Positions 15,616-23,464 of a stretch of 36,654 nt of DNA are shown piece by piece. The notes below the pieces were generated by a model that was not told where the DNA came from, did no database searches, and was given only the letters and a program-made list of their open reading frames with translations. The DNA is from Allobosea sp. (GTDB taxonomy: Bacteria; Pseudomonadota; Alphaproteobacteria; Rhizobiales; Beijerinckiaceae). Where the stretch lies: the NCBI RefSeq assembly GCF_030694325.1, contig NZ_JAUXYO010000345.1:1-36654 (forward strand), written 5' to 3'. Position 1 is the stretch's first letter. Every line of letters begins with the position of its first letter. Both the position numbers and the translations under genes were made by a program.

Positions 15616-16601
15616 TCGAAGATCGTGCTGAAGCGCTTGCGCGCGCTGGCCTCGTCGGCGAGCGCCTTGGCGGCGTCGAACGGCATCAGCTTGATCGCGG
15701 TGCGGGTGGGGTAGCCGCCGGGCAGGGCGACATCGGGATGAGCCGCGACATAGCCCTGCTTGAGCGCCAGTTCCTGACCGTCCTTGGAGAGCAGGAAGTC
15801 GACGAAGGCCTTGGCCGCTTCGGGGTTCTTGCTGGTCTTCAGGATCGCGACCGGCTCGCTGACAGCCGAGACGCCCTCGCTCGGGAAGACGAACTCGACC
15901 GGCGCACCCTTGGCTTTTTCACGGATCGGCATGAAATCGACGATCATGCCGTAGAGCTTCTCTCCCGTCGCGACCTGGCGCAGGATGTCGCCGTTGGAGC
16001 CGGCGGCGAGCGCGCCATTGGCCTTCAGTGCCTCGTAGAAGGCCCAGCCGGTCGGCAGGTTGCTGCTCAGCGTGATCGTGTGGATCATCGCGGCGCCGGA
16101 GTTCAGCGGGCTCGGCATCGCCAGCAGGTTCTTGGCCTCCGGCTTGGTCAGGTCGAGCCAGCTCGCCGGCTTCATCGGCGCCTTCGTGTTGTAGACGATG
16201 CCGGTGGTGATCAGCTTGGTCGCAAACCAGAACTTGGCGGGGTCATGGATGCCGGCCGGATAGGCCGACATGTCGGCTTTCTCATGGGCCAGCAGCCTGT
16301 TCTCCTTCTTGAGCCCCTCCATTGTGACGGCATCTGCGATCAGGAGCAGGTCGGGCTGCGGGGCGCCGGCCTCGAACTCGGCGCGCAGCTTGGCCATGAC
16401 GCGCGGCGTACCGTCGCGCACGAAGCTGATATCGACCTTGGGATACTTGGCCTTGAAGGCGTCGATCGTCTGCTGGGCGTCGGTATTGGGCTGGCTGGTG
16501 TAGAGAACGAGCTTGCCTTCGACCGCGGCGGCCGGGCCGCTCAGCAGCAGGGCGGCGACGAGCCCGGCGCTCAGCATAGAAAGGGACGCCTTGTAGCGCA
16601 T
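15612..16601 (-). CDS. ABC transporter substrate-binding protein, iron(III)-type (SBP_bac_6/FbpA-like)
   Basis: A periplasmic binding protein of 329 residues. A Sec signal covers residues 1-26 (KASLSMLSAGLVAALLLSG) with cleavage after PAAA. The mature protein opens KLVLYTSQPNTDAQQTIDAF, as in FbpA/AfuA-type proteins. Later family segments are VMAKLRAEFEAGAPQPDLLL, TTGIVYNTKAP, and the region from SVSEPVAILKTSKNPEAA to FVDFLLSKDGQE (read here as AVSEPVAIL...). ATG 16601 has AGGAG seven bases upstream. It is followed directly, with a four-base overlap, by the permease. The metal or other ligand cannot be read from the sequence with certainty. Confidence 0.88.
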   Translation of the reverse strand: MRYKASLSMLSAGLVAALLLSGPAAAVEGKLVLYTSQPNTDAQQTIDAFKAKYPKVDISFVRDGTPRVMAKLRAEFEAGAPQPDLLLIADAVTMEGLKKENRLLAHEKADMSAYPAGIHDPAKFWFATKLITTGIVYNTKAPMKPASWLDLTKPEAKNLLAMPSPLNSGAAMIHTITLSSNLPTGWAFYEALKANGALAAGSNGDILRQVATGEKLYGMIVDFMPIREKAKGAPVEFVFPSEGVSAVSEPVAILKTSKNPEAAKAFVDFLLSKDGQELALKQGYVAAHPDVALPGGYPTRTAIKLMPFDAAKALADEASARKRFSTIFE

Positions 16602-16655
16602 GGTGGTCTCCTGATGAGATGTCCTGAGCGAGTCTGCGCTGGCGGTAGTCTGCGC

Positions 16656-16666
16656 ATATGACATAT
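16656..16666. promoter_or_regulatory. AT-rich palindrome upstream of the binding-protein gene
   Basis: ATATGACATAT is a perfect 5+1+5 palindrome in GC-rich surroundings, 54 bases upstream of the binding-protein ATG. It could be an operator or part of a promoter. It does not match the Fur or Irr boxes I know. Confidence 0.3.
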
Positions 16667-16803
16667 CCATGAAGCTGTCGTCATGAGGTGCGCGTTCGTT
16701 TCGTCCGCCTCTCTGCAGGGCTTTCCTGTGCCGGGGCGGGTTGACCCTCCCATCCGGGCATCCCACCTTCGGGTCTCAAGCCTCTGCCTGCGACGGGACC
16801 GCC

Positions 16804-17760
16804 ATGACCGCCTCCAAGCTCGACCAGCTCCGCCAGATGACCACCGTGGTCGCCGATACCGGCGATATCGAAGCGGTGCGCCGGCTCGCCCCGGTTGATT
16901 GCACCACCAACCCGACCCTGATCCTGAAGGCGGTCGAGACGCCGGCCTATGCCGACCTAGTCGAGGAGGCTGTCGCCTGGGGAAAGAAGGCCGGCGGCGG
17001 GGAATCCACGGTGCATGCCGTCTGCGACCGTCTCGCCGTGACCTTCGGCGCCGAACTGACCAAGATCGTTCCGGGTCGCGTTTCGACCGAGGTGGATGCC
17101 GATCTGTCTTTCGACACGAAGGCGACCATCGAGAAGGCTCGCGCCATCATCGCGGCCTATGCCGATCGAGGAATCAACAAGGATCGCATCCTGATCAAGA
17201 TCGCCTCGACCTGGGAGGGTATCCAGGCGGCGAAGGTGCTTCAGGCCGAAGGGATCGACTGTAACCTGACGCTGCTCTTCAGCCTGCCGCAGGCCGCGGC
17301 CTGCGCCGACGCGAAGGCCTTCCTGATCTCGCCCTTCGTCGGCCGCATCCTCGACTGGCACGTCAAGGCGGGCGGCGGGCCGTACACAGCCGAGACCGAC
17401 CCGGGTGTCGTCTCGGTGCGCACCATCTACGACTACTACAAGGCTCATGGGATCGGCACCGTCGTGATGGGCGCCTCGTTTCGCAACACGGGCGAGATCG
17501 AGGCACTGGCCGGTTGCGACCGGCTGACGATCGGCCCGGGCCTGCTCGACGAATTGGCCGCCGCGACCGGGGATCTGCCGCGCAAACTCTCGCCCGACGC
17601 GCAGCGCGAGGCACCCGCTCGGCTCCATCTCGATGAGAAGGGCTTCCGCTTCGCGCTCAACGAGGATGCCATGGCGACGGAAAAGCTGGCCGAAGGCATT
17701 CGCGGCTTCGTCAAGGACCTGCGCGCACTGCGCAAGCTCGTCGCCGCGCGCCTCGTCTGA
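16804..17760 (+). CDS. tal: Transaldolase
   Basis: Transfers dihydroxyacetone between sugar phosphates in the non-oxidative pentose phosphate pathway. The 318-residue length and features match the TalA/TalB group. The Schiff-base lysine is K132 in [12 protein letters not shown], the same number as in E. coli Tal[13 protein letters not shown] (32-43) and VEVD-like [12 protein letters not shown] (93-104) are also present, as is NLTLLFS. ATG 16804 gives the normal N-terminus [11 protein letters not shown]; the open frame extends upstream, but no family similarity is seen there. It is divergent from the ABC binding-protein gene, with no obvious operon partner. Confidence 0.95.
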   Translation: MTASKLDQLRQMTTVVADTGDIEAVRRLAPVDCTTNPTLILKAVETPAYADLVEEAVAWGKKAGGGESTVHAVCDRLAVTFGAELTKIVPGRVSTEVDADLSFDTKATIEKARAIIAAYADRGINKDRILIKIASTWEGIQAAKVLQAEGIDCNLTLLFSLPQAAACADAKAFLISPFVGRILDWHVKAGGGPYTAETDPGVVSVRTIYDYYKAHGIGTVVMGASFRNTGEIEALAGCDRLTIGPGLLDELAAATGDLPRKLSPDAQREAPARLHLDEKGFRFALNEDAMATEKLAEGIRGFVKDLRALRKLVAARLV

Positions 17761-17775
17761 GGCCTCGCGCGTCGA

Positions 17776-18276
17776 TCAGGGGGCCTTCGCTTCGGCCTGC
17801 GCGGTGATGGCGGGCTTCGGCGGGGCCGTCGCGCCCTCGAAGAAGCTGCGGCCGCCGGCCGCGGCCATCTCCAGCTGGTGCTTCCAGCCCTTGCTGTCCT
17901 TGCCGGCGCCGAGCGCGGTGAAGTCGCTGCGCCGTCCGTCGCCGCGTCCGCCCTGATAGACCATCACGCCCTGTGCGGTGACGACGATATCGCCGCGGCG
18001 CAGGGTCGGATCCTTCAGATACCAGTTCGGATCGGAGGATGGATCGAGCTGAACGACCGGCGGCTTCGGCTTCGACGAGACCTCGGGCGCCTTCTGACGG
18101 GGCATCGCCTGTCGCGGCTCGTCATATTCGTAGATCGGCGTCGCCCGCAGCCGCGGTCCGCCGCCGAAGATGGCGCGGCCGAGCTCCTCGAACAGGTTGG
18201 CCGCCTGGACCGACGGTGCCCCCGAGACGGACATCGCCGTCGCCAGCCCCAACATCACGATCCGCCGCACCGCCAT
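17776..18276 (-). CDS. Small secreted protein of unknown function
   Basis: A 166-residue protein with an N-terminal signal sequence (VRRIVMLGLATAMSVSG, likely cleavage near VQA-ANLFEE). A Pro/Lys-rich linker lies around residues 45-75. A conserved-looking C-terminal block includes SDPNWYLKDPTLRRGDIVVT and AQGVMVYQGGRGDGRRSDFT. I do not recognise a named family. ATG 18276 is preferred because AGAGG lies nine bases upstream; ATG 18285 directly abuts that site. It converges on the transaldolase gene, 15 bases apart. Export to the periplasm is inferred from the signal only. Confidence 0.75.
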   Translation of the reverse strand: MAVRRIVMLGLATAMSVSGAPSVQAANLFEELGRAIFGGGPRLRATPIYEYDEPRQAMPRQKAPEVSSKPKPPVVQLDPSSDPNWYLKDPTLRRGDIVVTAQGVMVYQGGRGDGRRSDFTALGAGKDSKGWKHQLEMAAAGGRSFFEGATAPPKPAITAQAEAKAP

Positions 18277-18386
18277 CGTCGTCATCCTCTGCCAATCGGC
18301 TGATCAACGAGGGATGGTCGCAAAAGGTTCAGTGCAGGTTCACCAATGCGGTTAACATTTTTTGCGCGATGAGGCGGCGGCCTCGA

Positions 18387-20063
18387 TTACCCCTTGGCCG
18401 CCAGCGCCTCCGCGCGAATTGTCGAAAGCGATTTCGCCGGCGTGATCGCCTCCGGATCGAGGAGGCAATGGATGATCGAGGGCTTGCCCGAGGCGACGGC
18501 CCGCTCGAAGGCCGGGCCGAATTCCTCGGTCGTCTCGACGCGCTCGCCATGCCCGCCGAAGGCGCGCGCATAGAAGGCGAAATCGGGATTCTTCAGCGTC
18601 GTCGCCGAGACTCGGCCGGGATACTCCCGCTCCTGATGCATCCGGATCGTGCCGTACATGCCATTGTCGACCACTATGACGACGACGGCGAGGTCGTATT
18701 GGACGGCGGTCGCGAAATCCTGCCCGTTCATCAGGAAGCAGCCATCGCCGGCGAAGGCGACCACGGTCCGCTCCGGATAAAGCCGCTTGGCGCCGATCGC
18801 CGCCGGCACGCCATAGCCCATCGAACCCGAGGTCGGGGCGAGCTGCGTCGCGAATTTCGTGAAGCGGTGGAAGCGGTGAACCCAGGTCGCGTAATTGCCG
18901 GCGCCGTTGCACAGGATCGCGTCGTCCGGCAGGTGGTTGCGCAGCCAGCGCACCATCTCGCCGGGATGGAATGAGCCGGCGACCGGGGCCGGCTGCTCAC
19001 TCCAGCCGAGATAGGCCTCATGCGCTTCGGCGGCCGCGCCGGCCCAGGGAATTTCCTGCGGCGGATGCACGGTCTCGAGCGCCGCGCAGAAGGCGGTCGG
19101 CGAGGCGTTGATCGCCAGCGACGGCCGGTACACGCGGCCCAGCTCCTCGGGGTCGGGATGGACATGCACCAGCGGCCGGCCGGGGTTGGGAATGCCGAAG
19201 AGCGAGTAGGACTGGCTCGGCATCTCCGACAGCCGCCCGCCGACGAGAATGACGAGATCGCTGTCCTTGATCCGTGCCAGCAGCTTCGGATTGGGGCCGA
19301 TGCCGAGATCGCCCGCGAAGTTCGGATGGTCGGCCGGGAACAGCATCTGCCGCCGGAAGGAAACCGCGACGGGCAGGTCGAAGCGCTCGGCGAAGCGCTG
19401 GAAGCGCTCGATCGCCTGCGGGTTCCAGCGCGAGCCGCCGAGGATCGCGACCGGCGATTTCGCCGCCCAGAGCCGCTTCTGCAGGTCGATCGTCTGCAGC
19501 AGGGACGGGTGAGTCTCCGTCACCTGATAGGGTTCTGCGTCCACCGCCTCGACGACGTCGGTCAGCATGTCCTCGGGCAGCGCGATCACCACCGGGCCGG
19601 GACGGCCCGAGGTCGCGACATGGAAGGCGCGGCTGATGATCTCGGGGATGCGCTCGGCCTGGTCGATCTCGGTCGCCCATTTCGTCATGGTGCCGAAGAC
19701 CGCGCGGTAATCGAGCTCCTGGAAGGCCTCGCGCTCGCGCATCGAGCGGTCGATCTGCCCGACGAACAGGATCAGCGGCGTCGAATCCTGATGGGCGATA
19801 TGGACGCCGGGCGAAGCATTGGTAGCGCCCGGCCCGCGCGTCACGAAGCAGATGCCGGGCTTCCCCGTCAGCTTGCCGGCAGCCTCGGCCATCATGCAGG
19901 CGCCGCCCTCGGCCCGGCAGATCGTGACCTTCAGCTTGGCGTCATGCAGTGCGTCGAGCACGGCGAGATAGCTCTCGCCGGGAACGCAGAACGCATCGGT
20001 CGCCCCATGGATCAGGAGTTGGTCGACGAGGATCTGCCCGCCGGTGCGTTTGGTCGTCGTCAT
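18387..20063 (-). CDS. Thiamine-diphosphate-dependent enzyme, acetolactate synthase large-subunit-like
   Basis: A 558-residue member of the pyruvate-decarboxylase/acetolactate-synthase superfamily. The N-terminal PYR domain has the cofactor-activating E52 (CRAEGGACMMAEAAGKLTG). The central domain spans about 195-335. The C-terminal PP domain has the TPP/Mg motif GDG at 439-441 (FAGDGCFLMNGQDF) ending at N467. There is no neighbouring ilvH regulatory subunit and the protein is not a close match to biosynthetic IlvB, so it more likely acts on another 2-keto acid or acyl-CoA. Glyoxylate carboligase and oxalyl-CoA decarboxylase are among the superfamily options, but no reaction is assigned. It is transcribed away from the toxin-antitoxin pair at 20117. 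Confidence 0.85.
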   Translation of the reverse strand: MTTTKRTGGQILVDQLLIHGATDAFCVPGESYLAVLDALHDAKLKVTICRAEGGACMMAEAAGKLTGKPGICFVTRGPGATNASPGVHIAHQDSTPLILFVGQIDRSMREREAFQELDYRAVFGTMTKWATEIDQAERIPEIISRAFHVATSGRPGPVVIALPEDMLTDVVEAVDAEPYQVTETHPSLLQTIDLQKRLWAAKSPVAILGGSRWNPQAIERFQRFAERFDLPVAVSFRRQMLFPADHPNFAGDLGIGPNPKLLARIKDSDLVILVGGRLSEMPSQSYSLFGIPNPGRPLVHVHPDPEELGRVYRPSLAINASPTAFCAALETVHPPQEIPWAGAAAEAHEAYLGWSEQPAPVAGSFHPGEMVRWLRNHLPDDAILCNGAGNYATWVHRFHRFTKFATQLAPTSGSMGYGVPAAIGAKRLYPERTVVAFAGDGCFLMNGQDFATAVQYDLAVVVIVVDNGMYGTIRMHQEREYPGRVSATTLKNPDFAFYARAFGGHGERVETTEEFGPAFERAVASGKPSIIHCLLDPEAITPAKSLSTIRAEALAAKG

Positions 20064-20081
20064 TGCGGCGTTTCCATTACT

Positions 20082-20096
20082 TGACTAAGTTGGTCA
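20082..20096. promoter_or_regulatory. Candidate operator of the phd/vapC-type module
   Basis: TGACTA (20082-20087) and TGGTCA (20091-20096) form an inverted repeat with one mismatch and a three-base spacer, 20 bases before the antitoxin ATG. The TTGACT overlapping it (20081-20086) could be a -35 element. Autoregulatory antitoxins normally bind such repeats; binding here is inferred. Confidence 0.45.
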
Positions 20097-20116
20097 TGTT
20101 GAATGAGGAGGCGGCT

Positions 20117-20371
20117 ATGACGCGCGTAACCGTCCACGAAGCGAAGACCCACCTGTCGCGCCTGCTCGAAGAGGTCGAGAAGGGGGGGGAGGTCGTGATT
20201 TCGCGGCGCGACAAGCCGATCGCGCGTCTAGTGCCGATTGAAACGGTGCAGCCGGAGGTCATGCCGGCGCGTCGGCCAGGTCGCATGCAGGGCCTGATCG
20301 ATATCGGGCCGGAGTTTTTCGAGCCGCTGCCGGACGATGAACTACGGCTTTGGGAAGGCCACGGCGATTGA
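20117..20371 (+). CDS. Phd/YefM-family antitoxin
   Basis: An 84-residue antitoxin. The N-terminal Phd/YefM fold is clear: VTVHEAKTHLSRLLEEVEKG, then VVISRRDKPIARLVPI. The C-terminal tail (about 50-84) should wrap the toxin. ATG 20117 has GAGGAG seven bases upstream. The stop codon overlaps the start of the PIN toxin (TTGA), so the two are translationally coupled. The module is set between the TPP enzyme gene and the CoA-transferase gene, both on the minus strand. Confidence 0.9.
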   Translation: MTRVTVHEAKTHLSRLLEEVEKGGEVVISRRDKPIARLVPIETVQPEVMPARRPGRMQGLIDIGPEFFEPLPDDELRLWEGHGD

Positions 20372-20751
20372 GGCTTCTGCTCGATACCTCGACGCTCATC
20401 TGGTGGGCGAATGACAGCGCGAGCCTGACTCGCCCCGCTCGGACAGCCATCACCCGTGCCGAAATCGTATTCGTCAGCGCGATCACGGCCATGGAGCTTT
20501 CGACGAAGCTGCGGATAGGCAAATTGCCCGAGGCCGCCCTGCTTGTGGAGGAGTTCGACCGCCGCTGCGCCGATGAGAGCTTCGTGCTGCTGCCGCTGTC
20601 GCATCGCCATGCGCTGTTTGCGGGCTCGATCCGAGCAGAGCCGCGTGATCCCTTCGACCGCATGTTGGCGGCGCAAGCGATCATCGAGGATCTGACAGTC
20701 ATCGCTTCCGACACCGCCTTCGACGCCCTCGGCGCCCGCCGGATCTGGTGA
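20368..20751 (+). CDS. vapC: VapC-family PIN-domain toxin
   Basis: Predicted RNase toxin, 127 residues, with PIN acidic residues D6 (RLLLDTSTLIWW), E43 (AMELSTK), D94/D97 (RDPFDRMLAAQA) and D115 (ASDTAFDA). The start is probably TTG 20368. It gives the family's usual opening (MRLLLDT...), it overlaps the antitoxin stop by four bases, and GGAAGG lies about 10 bases upstream. The frame is open upstream to another TTG at 20350. This toxin is of a different PIN subgroup from the one at 9169, which has a different length and partner family, so the two modules are not recent copies of each other. Confidence 0.9.
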   Translation: MRLLLDTSTLIWWANDSASLTRPARTAITRAEIVFVSAITAMELSTKLRIGKLPEAALLVEEFDRRCADESFVLLPLSHRHALFAGSIRAEPRDPFDRMLAAQAIIEDLTVIASDTAFDALGARRIW

Positions 20752-20756
20752 CGCGC

Positions 20757-21956
20757 TCACTTGGCGAGCCCGCCCCAGGCCGGATCGTTCAGAATTTCGT
20801 CGGCATGCTGGCCCAGCCGCGGACTCGGACGCGGCGAGACCTGCCGGACGTTGTCCATGACGATCGGCGAGGCGACGGTCGGAATCGCGCCGCCCTTCGC
20901 TTCGGTACTGGCGAGATCGACTCGGACGCCGCGAGCGATCACTTGCGGATCGGCGAAGACCTCGTCGACGGCGTTGATCGGGCCGGCCGGAACACCGACC
21001 TTCTCGAGCGTCGCCAGCAGATCGACCTTGAGATAGCGCTGGCAAAGCGTATGCAGCCGCTCTGTCAGCGCGACGCGGTTCTGCACCCGCGAGCGGTTGT
21101 CCAGATAGGCAGGGTCGTCCGCCAGACCTGCCTCGCCCAGCACCTCGCAGAGCTTGCGCCACTGCCCGTCATTGCCGGTCGCGATGATGATATGCCCGTC
21201 GGCGACCGGGAACACGTCATAGGGCACGATGTTGGGGTGCGCGTTGCCCAGGCGCGGCGGCAGATTGCCCGAGACGAGATAGTTCAGCGCCTGGTTGCCG
21301 AGCACGGCGATCTGGCTGTCGAGCAGCGCCATGTCGAGCGTCGCGCCCTCGCCGGTGGCGTCGCGCCGGCGCAGCGCCGAGAGGATGCCGATCGTGGCAT
21401 AAAGCCCGGTATAGATGTCCGCCGTCGCATAGGCCGCCTTCATCGGCGCGCCCTCCGGCTCGCCAGTCAGCGACATCACCCCGCCCATGCCCTGGACGAG
21501 GAAGTCGTAGCCGGCGCGCGGCGCATAGGGGCCGGTCTGGCCGAAGCCCGTGACCGAGCAATAGACCAGCCGCGGATAGGCCGCGCGCAGCGAGGCCGCA
21601 TCGAGCCCATACTTCTCCAGCCCGCCGACCTTGAAGTTCTCGACCACGACATCGGCATGGGCCGCGAGTTTTCGCACCAGCGCCTGCCCTTCGGCCGTGC
21701 GGAAATCAGCCGTGATCGAGCGCTTGCCGCGATTGGCGGAGTGGAAATAGGCCGCGGACAGATGCTCCTCGCCCGCGCCCTCGACGAAGGGAGGCCCCCA
21801 TTTGCGGGTATCGTCGCCCTCGGGCGCCTCGACCTTGACGACATCGGCACCGAGATCGGCCAGCACCTGGCCGATCCAGGGACCTGCAAGGATGCGCGCG
21901 AGTTCGAGGACGCGCAGGCCGGCGAGGGAAGGGGGCGTGGTCGTCGGGAGCGACAT
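20757..21956 (-). CDS. CaiB/BaiF-family (class III) CoA-transferase, probable glutarate CoA-transferase
   Basis: Transfers CoA between carboxylic acids, 399 residues. The family opening LAGLRVLELARILAGPWIGQ and ADLGADVVKVEAPEGDDTR is present. The catalytic aspartate is D151 in RAGYDFLVQGMGG. The mid-region pieces GEGATLDMALLDSQIAVL and NIVPYDVFPVADG are also typical. It follows glutaryl-CoA dehydrogenase on the same strand, with a REP-like element in the 130-base gap. By analogy with mammalian SUGCT, succinyl-CoA:glutarate CoA-transferase is the likely activity; this substrate call is from context. Confidence 0.85.
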   Translation of the reverse strand: MSLPTTTPPSLAGLRVLELARILAGPWIGQVLADLGADVVKVEAPEGDDTRKWGPPFVEGAGEEHLSAAYFHSANRGKRSITADFRTAEGQALVRKLAAHADVVVENFKVGGLEKYGLDAASLRAAYPRLVYCSVTGFGQTGPYAPRAGYDFLVQGMGGVMSLTGEPEGAPMKAAYATADIYTGLYATIGILSALRRRDATGEGATLDMALLDSQIAVLGNQALNYLVSGNLPPRLGNAHPNIVPYDVFPVADGHIIIATGNDGQWRKLCEVLGEAGLADDPAYLDNRSRVQNRVALTERLHTLCQRYLKVDLLATLEKVGVPAGPINAVDEVFADPQVIARGVRVDLASTEAKGGAIPTVASPIVMDNVRQVSPRPSPRLGQHADEILNDPAWGGLAK

Positions 21957-21974
21957 GTGAACAGCCTGAACGCC

Positions 21975-22077
21975 GTCATCCCGGGCTTGTCCCGGGATCC
22001 ATCATGGGGCGGATCCCTGGCGAGGGTCGCACTCTACGATGGATTCCGGCGCTCCGCTTCGCTGCGGCCGGAATGAC
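21975..22077. repeat. REP-like intergenic hairpin element, copy 1
   Basis: The element begins GTCATCCCGGG and ends GGAATGAC. It contains two hairpins: ATCCCGGG/CCCGGGAT with a five-base loop, and ATTCCGGC/GCCGGAAT. It fills most of the gap between gcdH and the CoA-transferase gene. Copy 2 (23335-23427) shares both ends and the CGCTTCGCT loop region. Confidence 0.8.
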
Positions 22078-22086
22078 GGGAAGGTT

Positions 22087-23304
22087 TCAGAAGAACGCCT
22101 GCAGCCCAGTGACCGCCCGGCCGAGGATCAGCGCGTGGACGTCATGCGTGCCCTCATAGGTGTTCACCGTCTCGAGGTTCGCGGCATGGCGCATCACGTG
22201 ATACTCGATCTGGATGCCGTTGCCGCCGTGCATGTCGCGGGCCTGACGGGCGATGTCGAGCGCCTTGCCGCAATTGTTGCGCTTGACGAGCGAGATCATC
22301 TCCGGGGCCATCTTGCCCTCATCCATCAGCCGGCCGACGCGGAGCGAGCCCTGCAGGCCGAGCGTGATCTCGGTCAGCATGTCCGCCAGCTTCTTCTGGT
22401 AGAGCTGCGTCTGGGCGAGCGGCTTGTTGAACTGCTTGCGGTCGAGCCCGTACAGGCGCGCGCGGTGGAAGCAGTCCTCGGCCGCGCCCATCACGCCCCA
22501 GGAGATGCCGTAGCGCGCGCGGTTGAGGCAGCCGAACGGACCCTTCAGACCGGAGACGTTGGGCAGCAGGTTCTCTTCCGGGACGATCACGCCGTCCATG
22601 ACGATCTCGCCGGTGATCGAGGCGCGCAAGCTGAGCTTGCCGCCGATCTTCGGGGCCGACAGCCCCTTCATCCCCTTTTCGAGGATGAAGCCGCGGATCT
22701 GGTTGTCATGCGCGGCCGACTTCGCCCAGACGACGAAGACATCGGCGATCGGCGAGTTCGAGATCCACATCTTCGAGCCGGTGAGGCGATAGCCGTCGGC
22801 GACCTTCTCGGCACGGGTCTTCATGCCCGCCGGGTCGGAGCCGGCATCGGGCTCGGTCAGGCCGAAGCAGCCGACCCATTCGCCCGAGCCCAGCTTGGGC
22901 AGGTACTTCTTGCGCTGGCTCTCGTCGCCATAGGCATAGATCGGGTACATCACCAGCGAGGATTGGACCGACATCATCGAGCGATAGCCGGAATCGACGC
23001 GCTCGACCTCGCGCGCCACCAACCCGTAGGAGACGTAATTGGCGCCAGCGCAGCCATACTCTTCAGGGACGGTCACGCCGAGCAGGCCGAGTTCGCCCAT
23101 CTCGTTGAAGATGGCCCGGTCGGTCTTCTCCTCGAGATAGGCCTCCGCCACGCGGGGCTGCAGCTTGTCCTGCGCAAAGGCCCGGGCCGTGTCGCGGATC
23201 AGGCGCTCGTCCTCGGTCAATTGCTCGTCGAGCAGGAAAGCGTCGTCCCAGGTGAACTCGGCCAGCTTGTGGCTCGTGCTGTGGCTGCGGGCGGCTTCGG
23301 CCAT
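22087..23304 (-). CDS. gcdH: Glutaryl-CoA dehydrogenase
   Basis: FAD enzyme that oxidises and decarboxylates glutaryl-CoA to crotonyl-CoA in lysine and tryptophan degradation. It has 405 residues. Diagnostic segments are [18 protein letters not shown], with R108 at the glutarate-binding arginine position, [18 protein letters not shown], and the C-terminal [20 protein letters not shown] with catalytic E384. These separate it from general acyl-CoA dehydrogenases. ATG 23304 has AAGGGAG upstream. The gene lies between an ALDH7-type dehydrogenase and a CoA-transferase on the same strand and is flanked by a REP-like element on each side. Confidence 0.95.
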   Translation of the reverse strand: MAEAARSHSTSHKLAEFTWDDAFLLDEQLTEDERLIRDTARAFAQDKLQPRVAEAYLEEKTDRAIFNEMGELGLLGVTVPEEYGCAGANYVSYGLVAREVERVDSGYRSMMSVQSSLVMYPIYAYGDESQRKKYLPKLGSGEWVGCFGLTEPDAGSDPAGMKTRAEKVADGYRLTGSKMWISNSPIADVFVVWAKSAAHDNQIRGFILEKGMKGLSAPKIGGKLSLRASITGEIVMDGVIVPEENLLPNVSGLKGPFGCLNRARYGISWGVMGAAEDCFHRARLYGLDRKQFNKPLAQTQLYQKKLADMLTEITLGLQGSLRVGRLMDEGKMAPEMISLVKRNNCGKALDIARQARDMHGGNGIQIEYHVMRHAANLETVNTYEGTHDVHALILGRAVTGLQAFF

Positions 23305-23334
23305 CGTGGTTTGCTCCCTTGGTTCTGTGTGGAC

Positions 23335-23427
23335 GTCATCCCGGGCGACCGGAGGGAGACCCGGGATCCATGCCGGAACGGTTCAGGCATGGATCCCGGC
23401 TCTGCGCTTCGCTCCGGCCGGGATGAC
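23335..23427. repeat. REP-like intergenic hairpin element, copy 2
   Basis: The element begins GTCATCCCGGG and ends CGGGATGAC. It holds three nested or adjacent inverted repeats: ATCCCGGG/CCCGGGAT, GATCCATGCC/GGCATGGATC, and ATCCCGGC/GCCGGGAT. It lies between gcdH and the aldehyde dehydrogenase gene. The termini match copy 1; the middle differs. Confidence 0.8.
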
Positions 23428-23464
23428 GGCGCGGTTGTTCTCGCTGGAGTTTACAGCCTATCGC

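Noticed and set aside
18371-18384. GAGGC-GGCG-GCCTC hairpin just after the TPP enzyme stop as a terminator
   Set aside because: On the minus strand it is followed by an A-run instead of T residues; the T-run (near 18356-18362) is on the plus strand before the stem, so it is not a proper intrinsic terminator for this gene.
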